Source: an uncultured euryarchaeote (GTDB lineage: Archaea > Thermoplasmatota > Thermoplasmata > UBA10834). From it: DNA of 10,349 nt. The DNA lies in the NCBI GenBank assembly GCA_937872085.1, contig CALMQK010000116.1:1-10349 (forward strand). The letters are read 5' to 3'. A program made the translations under genes and the position numbers. Below, piece by piece: positions 5,894-10,349 of this stretch. Numbering within the stretch: position 1 is the first letter of the stretch; each line of letters opens with the position of its first letter. The notes under the pieces were generated by a model. The model saw nothing but the letters and a program-made list of their open reading frames with translations. It was not told where the DNA came from and did not search any database.

Positions 5894-7397
5894 GCCGAAG
5901 AGGGCGTGTCCAGCGGACCTGCCGGAACAAGCACTGGTCCCGTCCGACCAGCTCCGGTTCATCAACAGGTTCACAGTCGTGAGGGCTGATGCGTGCATCT
6001 CCTGCGGGCTATGTGCCAGCTTGTGTCCGTATGGAGTTCACAAGCGCATCGAAGGCCACGGGAAGATACTGTCCCCTGACGACAGGAGCTGCATAGGCCC
6101 GGCCTGCTCGGTCAATTACTTCTTCTGCGTGGCGAACTGCCCCACACGCTCGTTGTCCGTCAAGACCAGCGATACCTATCTGAGCATGGGCGACCCACGC
6201 TGGACATCCGACATGATCCTGGCCACTTGGGCTCAGGCGGAGACCGGTCGTCCGTTGCCCCTGGACCATCCGGGCAACACCGGAGCATCGGGGGGCGGGT
6301 TCGACAAGCTATTCTTCAAGGTCCCTGAGACGGAAGTGGAGTTCTCTCCCAGCGAGATATGCACATCACTCGATCTCAACAGACGCAAGACCGGAACGAA
6401 GGTCCGCATCCCGATACCGATCTACGGCGGGGGGATGTCGTTCGGCTCGGTCAGCGTGCACACGATGCTCTCGAGGGCGAAGGCCGCCAAGAGCTGGAAC
6501 ACGTTCACATGCACGGGTGAGGGCGGATACCCTGAGCTACTGGTGCCGTACAAGGATCATGTCATAACGCAGATCGCGACTGGCCTTTTCGGCGTGCGCG
6601 AGGAGACGATCCAGCGGGCGAGGATAGTCGAGTTCAAGTACGCTCAAGGTGCCAAGCCTGGGCTGGGCGGACATCTGCTCCACGACAAGAACACGCCCGA
6701 AGTGGCTCGCATGCGGGAGGCCGTCCCGTATACGAGCCTGTTCTCGCCGTTCCCCTTCCACAGCGTGTACTCGGTCGAGGACCACAAGAAGCACCTGGAC
6801 TGGGCCTACTCGATCAACCCAGGCGCCATCCTTTCTGTGAAGGTATCGACCCCCAACGACGTCGAGATGGTCTCGGTCGGAAGCTACTATGCGGGGGCAC
6901 ACATCGTCCACCTGGACGGTGGCTACGGAGGGACGGGTGCCGCGCCCGAGATCGCGAAGAAGAACATCGCGATGCCCATCGAGTATGCGATACCCAAGGT
7001 CCACAAGTTCCTGGTCAACGAGGGCATCAGGGACGAGGTCACGCTCATCGCGAGCGGCGGACTCAGGACGGCGATGGATGTCGCGAAGACGATAGCCCTG
7101 GGCGCGGACGGCGCCGTCATAGGGACGGCCGACCTGGTCGCGCTTGGGTGCGTCCGGTGCGGGAACTGCGAGAGCGGGCGCGGATGCCCGAGAGGCATCG
7201 CGACCACCGATCCGATGCTTGACAAGTTGATCGATTCCGATTGGGGCGCGAAGAGGATAAGCAACCTCTACGGCGCGTGGCGGCTGCAGTGGTGCGAACT
7301 CTTGGCGCGGTTCGAGATGGACGACATCTCACAGCTGAGAGGCCGCATGGATCTGCTGAGACGCGCAGACAAGCCGGCGAAGGAGGTGGGGAAGTGA
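5877..7397 (+). CDS. gltB: Glutamate synthase FMN-domain subunit with N-terminal ferredoxin domain (archaeal type)
   Basis: A 506-residue protein with an N-terminal ferredoxin-like region (C40/43/46/50; then C72, C77, C84, C88) and the full glutamate synthase central domain (about 150-470). Visible motifs are GGGMSFG (184-190), TGEGG (213-217), YAQGAKPGLGG (255-265), SVK with K322, DGGYGGTGAAP (347-357), ASGGLRT (392-398) and GTADLVALGC (416-425). They bind FMN and 2-oxoglutarate and line the ammonia site. The product should reduce 2-iminoglutarate to glutamate using electrons passed through Fe-S clusters. The domain's own cluster is C425-x5-C431-x5-C437 with an extra C428, one residue longer than the classic C-x5-C-x4-C. 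The start must be GTG 5877: an in-frame TGA ends at 5870 and no other good start precedes the ferredoxin motif. This GTG lies inside GGGAGGTGA, so initiation is probably coupled to translation of the overlapping upstream gene. Confidence 0.92.
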   Translation: MSWTAEPKRACPADLPEQALVPSDQLRFINRFTVVRADACISCGLCASLCPYGVHKRIEGHGKILSPDDRSCIGPACSVNYFFCVANCPTRSLSVKTSDTYLSMGDPRWTSDMILATWAQAETGRPLPLDHPGNTGASGGGFDKLFFKVPETEVEFSPSEICTSLDLNRRKTGTKVRIPIPIYGGGMSFGSVSVHTMLSRAKAAKSWNTFTCTGEGGYPELLVPYKDHVITQIATGLFGVREETIQRARIVEFKYAQGAKPGLGGHLLHDKNTPEVARMREAVPYTSLFSPFPFHSVYSVEDHKKHLDWAYSINPGAILSVKVSTPNDVEMVSVGSYYAGAHIVHLDGGYGGTGAAPEIAKKNIAMPIEYAIPKVHKFLVNEGIRDEVTLIASGGLRTAMDVAKTIALGADGAVIGTADLVALGCVRCGNCESGRGCPRGIATTDPMLDKLIDSDWGAKRISNLYGAWRLQWCELLARFEMDDISQLRGRMDLLRRADKPAKEVGK

Positions 7398-10030
7398 GGC
7401 ACGACGCCATCTCCCTCATCGAGTCCAGGAAATGGATGACCTCGCATTCGAGAGACGAGACTGCGCACGTGCAGGAGGCCGAGGGGGGCTGCGGCGTGGT
7501 GGGCATCGCGAGCTCAGTGGCGCTTTCGGGCAGGCACATACTGCGGCCGCTGATCCAGATGCACAACAGGGGCAACGGGAAAGGAGGAGGCATCGCGGCG
7601 GTCGGACTCGATGCCGACCAGATGGGCGTCACCGATAGGATCCTCCGAGAGGACTACCTCATCCAGGTGGCGTATCTGAAGCCGAAGGTCCGTGATGCCC
7701 TCGAGGACGAGTTCATCAAGCCGATGTACAAGGTCGAGAAGAAATACAAGGTCGAGACCTCCGACGATAAGGCGTTCCTGAAGTCGCTTGAGGTCGATCC
7801 CCCAGAAGTCTGGCGCTACTTCTGCAGGGTGAAGAATGGTCCGTTGGACGAGTTCATCAGTGAGAGCGGGCTGGAGAAGATGGATCCCCGCAGGGCCGAG
7901 GACGAGTTCGTCTATCAGACCAGCTTCAAGGTCAACAAGAAGTACTACGCGACCTCAGACATGTCCGCGTTCGTCATGTCCCACGGCAGGAACATGATCG
8001 TGATGAAGATCGTGGGCTACGCGGAGGAGGTCATCAAGTTCTACAAGCTCGAGGACGTGACCGCGCACGTGTGGATCGGACACCAGAGGTACCCGACCAA
8101 GGGCCGCGTGTGGCACCCAGGAGGAGCCCATCCGTTCGTCGGCTTGGACGAGGCGCTCGTCCACAACGGCGACTTCGCGAACTATCATTCGGTCTCGGAG
8201 TACCTTGCTCAGAGGAACATCGTCCCGCTCTTCCTCACGGACACGGAGGTCTCCGTGCTGTTGTTCGACTTGCTGAACAGGACCTACGGCTATCCGCTCG
8301 AGTACATCATCGAGGCCCTGGCCCCGACGACGGAAAGGGATTTCACTCTTCTGCCAGAGGACAAGCGCAAGGTCTATCGTGCGATCCAGGAGACTCATAT
8401 CCACGGCTCTCCGGACGGGCCATGGTTCTTCATTATCGGGCGCAACTGCTATTATGACAACAAGTTCCAGCTCATGGGCATAACCGACACATCGATGCTC
8501 AGACCTCAGGTCTTCGCCCTCGTTGATGGTGAGGTCCAGCTTGGCCTGATCGCATCCGAGAAGCAGGCGATCGATGCGGCCCTCAGCAGCATCTCGTCCG
8601 AGTTCCCGTCGGTGCCAGTCTATGCCGATTCGTACTGGAACGCGAGGGGCGGAAGTTACACGGATGGCGGAGCTTTCATCTTCAGCCTCCACCCCGAAGA
8701 GCAGCAGAAGAACGGGTTCAGACTGATATGCACCAACAAGTTCGGCATTCCAGTCACCGCCCCCTCGGATGATTGGGACTCGAAGGAGGACATCGCGCTC
8801 TCAGAGATCCTTCCGGCAAAGCCCAAAGCGAACGCGTTCGGCAAGGACGTGGTCGCGAGGAAGGACCCAGGGGCGGCCTTCGAGCTCCTGCTAGACAAGC
8901 TCAAGGACCTGTCAGGGGCGGAGCTCAACAACTTGTTCTCGTACATCGCCCAGCAATCCACGAAGAGCGATACCGCCATGGACGAGGCCGTGGAATTCTT
9001 CACCAAGGTGATCGATTCGAGATATGCTTCGGGCAAGTTCAGACGGAGCAGGCTGATGCAGAAGGCCAACGAGGCCATCGCGAAGATACTCAGGTCCGCA
9101 CAGAGGCTGGAGAGGAACGAGCCTTCATTGTACTCGCTTGTGGACCAGGATAACAAGAACAAGATGCATCCTGCCCATTCTCCCTATGCCAAACTCGTGA
9201 TCGACTGCCGTGGATTCCCAATGGAGGGGGAGGCGGGAGTGTCCTTCCTGATAAAATCAGCGAGGGATATGGGTTGGAACCGGGTCGTCCTGATAGACAC
9301 GCACGGACAGAGGTTCATCGGAGCCGGCCTCGGGCCGAGATCCAAGGGGCTCAGGATAGACGTTTACGGAAGTCCCGGAGACTATCTAGGCTCGGGCCTT
9401 GACGGCGCGGAGATGGCGGTCCACGCAAACGGACAGGACCAGCTCGGGCAGATCCTGAGCAACGGCAGGCTCGTTGTATACGGGGACGTGGGGCAGACCT
9501 TCCTCTATGGTGCGAAAGGAGGAGATGTGTATGTTCTGGGTAACGCCGCAGGACGTCCTCTCATCAATGCGGTCGGAAGGCCCAGGGTTGTGATCAACGG
9601 AACTTGCTTGGACTACTTGGCCGAGTCATTCATGGCCGGGAACCCGCTGTTCGGAGGAGGCTTCGTCGTGCTGAATGGGATGGCCTTCGACCCCGAGGGC
9701 AGACCGATGATATTGCCGGCTCCCTATCCGGGCGGTAACCTGTTCTCTCTGGCATCCGGAGGTGCCATCTACATCCGCGACCCGAAGAAGCAGGTTGGCG
9801 AGGACCAGCTCAACGGTGGAAGGATATCGAGGCTGACCGAGGCGGACTGGAAGCTCATCTACCCACACCTGAAGGAGAACGAACGATTGTTCGGGATCCC
9901 GGTCGAGGACTTCCTTTTGAAAGTAGATGGAGTGACCAAGCCTCCCGAGGAGATCTATCGGAAGATCGAGGCAGCGCCCACTGTGACCCTTGCGGGGGCG
10001 CAGCAACAGCTTCCGGACACGGGCTCGTGA
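7394..10030 (+). CDS. Glutamate synthase glutaminase (class II GATase) fused to GXGXG domain
   Basis: An 878-residue protein. The class II glutamine amidotransferase domain spans about 33-440: catalytic C33 in GGCGVVGI, HNRGNGKGGG (57-66), the glutamine-binding Arg in GHQRYPT (229-235), HNGD (257-260) and TDTE (282-285). It frees ammonia from glutamine. After a charged linker (about 455-590), residues about 597-860 form the GXGXG right-handed helix shared with GltS and FwdC/FmdC: GAGLGP (643-648), GSGLDGAEMAV (666-676) and GRLVVYGDVGQTFLYGAKGG (691-710). The FMN domain that normally sits between these parts is absent here and is supplied by the preceding gene. The start at GTG 7394 has GGAGGTG (7382-7388) 5 bases upstream and overlaps the preceding stop as GTGA. 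C33 is therefore preceded by 32 residues, which may be a cleaved propeptide. Together with the preceding gene it should form the ammonia-channelling glutamate synthase. Confidence 0.9.
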   Translation: MRHDAISLIESRKWMTSHSRDETAHVQEAEGGCGVVGIASSVALSGRHILRPLIQMHNRGNGKGGGIAAVGLDADQMGVTDRILREDYLIQVAYLKPKVRDALEDEFIKPMYKVEKKYKVETSDDKAFLKSLEVDPPEVWRYFCRVKNGPLDEFISESGLEKMDPRRAEDEFVYQTSFKVNKKYYATSDMSAFVMSHGRNMIVMKIVGYAEEVIKFYKLEDVTAHVWIGHQRYPTKGRVWHPGGAHPFVGLDEALVHNGDFANYHSVSEYLAQRNIVPLFLTDTEVSVLLFDLLNRTYGYPLEYIIEALAPTTERDFTLLPEDKRKVYRAIQETHIHGSPDGPWFFIIGRNCYYDNKFQLMGITDTSMLRPQVFALVDGEVQLGLIASEKQAIDAALSSISSEFPSVPVYADSYWNARGGSYTDGGAFIFSLHPEEQQKNGFRLICTNKFGIPVTAPSDDWDSKEDIALSEILPAKPKANAFGKDVVARKDPGAAFELLLDKLKDLSGAELNNLFSYIAQQSTKSDTAMDEAVEFFTKVIDSRYASGKFRRSRLMQKANEAIAKILRSAQRLERNEPSLYSLVDQDNKNKMHPAHSPYAKLVIDCRGFPMEGEAGVSFLIKSARDMGWNRVVLIDTHGQRFIGAGLGPRSKGLRIDVYGSPGDYLGSGLDGAEMAVHANGQDQLGQILSNGRLVVYGDVGQTFLYGAKGGDVYVLGNAAGRPLINAVGRPRVVINGTCLDYLAESFMAGNPLFGGGFVVLNGMAFDPEGRPMILPAPYPGGNLFSLASGGAIYIRDPKKQVGEDQLNGGRISRLTEADWKLIYPHLKENERLFGIPVEDFLLKVDGVTKPPEEIYRKIEAAPTVTLAGAQQQLPDTGS

Positions 10031-10081
10031 TCACTTCCTTATCGTTCTAGAAACATTTTCAATGCGTGAATGGAATCTTCA

Positions 10082-10111
10082 CACGAATAACGGAAACGGT
10101 CCGTTTTCGTG
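10082..10111. repeat. Near-perfect inverted repeat/hairpin, 12 bp with one bulge
   Basis: CACGAA (10082-10087) pairs with TTCGTG (10106-10111), and AACGGA (10089-10094) pairs with TCCGTT (10100-10105). There is one bulged T at 10088 and a 5-base loop. Within it, AAACGG-T-CCGTTT (10094-10106) is also a perfect short palindrome. No T-run follows, so a bacterial-style terminator is unlikely. It ends 47 bases before the next TATA box, a fitting place for an operator; an RNA processing or termination hairpin is the alternative. Confidence 0.6.
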
Positions 10112-10158
10112 GCCCTGGTCCGCCAATCGTACCCTTCTCAATCGTTGCTCACGGCAAG

Positions 10159-10167
10159 CTTAAATAG
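10159..10167 (+). promoter_or_regulatory. TATA box of the SudB/NfnA-like gene
   Basis: CTTAAATAG is a good archaeal TATA match. It predicts a start near 10188-10192 and a leader of about 68 bases, so this reductase gene can be transcribed apart from the upstream operon. Confidence 0.5.
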
Positions 10168-10214
10168 AGTCTGGGAAATGCAGCGACCGCAAGCGTCACG
10201 GCCTCGTTCCAAAT

Positions 10215-10241
10215 CCCTCCGCCAGCCTTTCTGGCCGAGGG
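10215..10241 (+). promoter_or_regulatory. Leader hairpin just upstream of the SudB/NfnA-like start codon
   Basis: CCCTC (10215-10219) pairs with GAGGG (10237-10241) and GCCAG (10221-10225) with CTGGC (10231-10235). There is a single C/C mismatch between the two helices and a CCTTT loop. It ends 7 bases before the ribosome binding site GGGTG (10248-10252). The CCCT arm could instead pair with AGGG at 10247-10250, which would cover the ribosome binding site. This was read by eye only. Confidence 0.35.
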
Positions 10242-10257
10242 CGGGAAGGGTGTCAAA

Positions 10258-10349
10258 ATGTACGAGATAGTGAAAGCAGAGAAGCTCACGCCTGATGTCA
10301 TCAAACTGGAGATCCGCGCGCCTCACATCGCGAAGAAGGCGAGGGCGGG
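10258..10349 (+). CDS. SudB/NfnA-type FAD/NAD-binding reductase subunit, 5' part only
   Basis: Thirty codons are present before the window ends. The peptide opens MYEIVKAEKLTPDVIKLEIR and continues with APHIAKKARAG. This is the usual opening of sulfide dehydrogenase beta (SudB), NfnA and dihydroorotate dehydrogenase electron-transfer subunits (ferredoxin-NADP+ reductase fold). There 'APxIAxKAxPG' leads into the FAD-binding strand; here the residue before Gly is Ala rather than the usual Pro. Such proteins pass electrons between NAD(P)H and a flavin/Fe-S partner. In many genomes the next gene is an NfnB/GltD-like glutamate synthase small-subunit homologue; that would lie outside this window. 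GGGTG (10248-10252) lies 5 bases before the ATG. It has its own promoter but sits next to the glutamate synthase genes, so it may supply their electrons. Confidence 0.8.
   Translation, partial: MYEIVKAEKLTPDVIKLEIRAPHIAKKARA

Larger units (their letters stand above)
10031..10257. other. 227-base intergenic region after the glutamate synthase operon
   Basis: No gene is seen. In order it holds a T-rich stretch around 10036-10060 (CTTCCTTATCG, then ACATTTTC) that could end the operon transcript, a strong inverted repeat at 10082-10111, a TATA box at 10159-10167 and a leader hairpin at 10215-10241. Confidence 0.5.

Noticed and set aside
7241..7393. N-terminal extension of the GATase-GXGXG protein to an ATG at 7241
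   Set aside because: It lies entirely over the upstream GltS gene in another frame and its Arg/Gly-rich composition is typical of out-of-frame reading; GTG 7394 has an excellent ribosome binding site.
7955..8692. 245-codon open frame on the minus strand within the GATase gene
   Set aside because: Long antisense frames are expected in G/C-biased third-position coding DNA; no family resemblance and no ribosome binding site stood out.
10021..10080. NrpR-type operator (GGAA-N6-TTCC) near TGGAATCTTC
   Set aside because: The spacing and right half do not match; only GGAA is present.
10226..10249. Pseudoknot between the CCTTT loop and AAGG of the reductase ribosome binding site
   Set aside because: Only three or four bases would have to span a 10-pair stem, which is sterically unlikely; the simpler alternative arm pairing is kept instead.
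1..10349. CRISPR arrays, insertion sequences, rRNA, prophage or defence genes
   Set aside because: No regularly spaced repeats, transposase motifs, terminal inverted repeats or conserved RNA gene sequences were seen.

Overview
The window looks like part of an archaeal chromosome, most likely from the Thermoplasmata side of the Euryarchaeota. The reasons are archaeal TATA-type promoters (for example a perfect CCTATATAGG), GGTG/GGAGGTG-type ribosome binding sites, a single-OB-fold ssDNA-binding protein of the Sulfolobus SSB type with a Gly/Arg tail, and a split glutamate synthase whose domains are spread over separate genes. The lineage is an inference from protein style; no rRNA is present to confirm it.

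Layout. The left edge holds the first 23 codons of a leftward gene resembling the MttB methyltransferase superfamily (1-71, minus). It diverges from a rightward MFS transporter (189-1436). A convergent gene for a ssDNA-binding protein follows (1515-2093, minus). A 412-base region without a gene (2094-2505) carries the SSB promoter on one strand. On the other strand it carries a strong promoter, palindromes and a foldable leader for the main operon.

Main operon (about 2512-10030, plus strand). Four genes are joined by 8-, 17- and 4-base overlaps: (1) an FAD-linked oxidoreductase of the GlcD/D-lactate dehydrogenase type with a C-terminal double 4Fe-4S module; (2) a ferredoxin plus glutamate-synthase-like barrel that has lost the FMN and substrate motifs but kept its cysteine clusters; (3) a paralogue of gene 2 that keeps all the glutamate synthase FMN-domain motifs; (4) a fusion of the class II glutamine amidotransferase domain with the GXGXG domain, lacking the FMN domain. 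After a 227-base gap with a near-perfect hairpin, a promoter and a structured leader comes the start of a SudB/NfnA-type FAD/NAD-binding reductase gene, cut by the window edge (10258-10349).

How the genes may work together. Genes 3 and 4 supply all the domains for glutamine + 2-oxoglutarate + 2 electrons giving 2 glutamate. Gene 2 and gene 1 look like added electron-transfer and dehydrogenase subunits, and the SudB/NfnA-like protein may be an NAD(P)H entry point. The unusual proposal is a multi-subunit glutamate synthase that takes electrons through an FAD/Fe-S dehydrogenase and a catalytically dead glutamate synthase paralogue. The presence of the domains is seen; the complex itself is inference.
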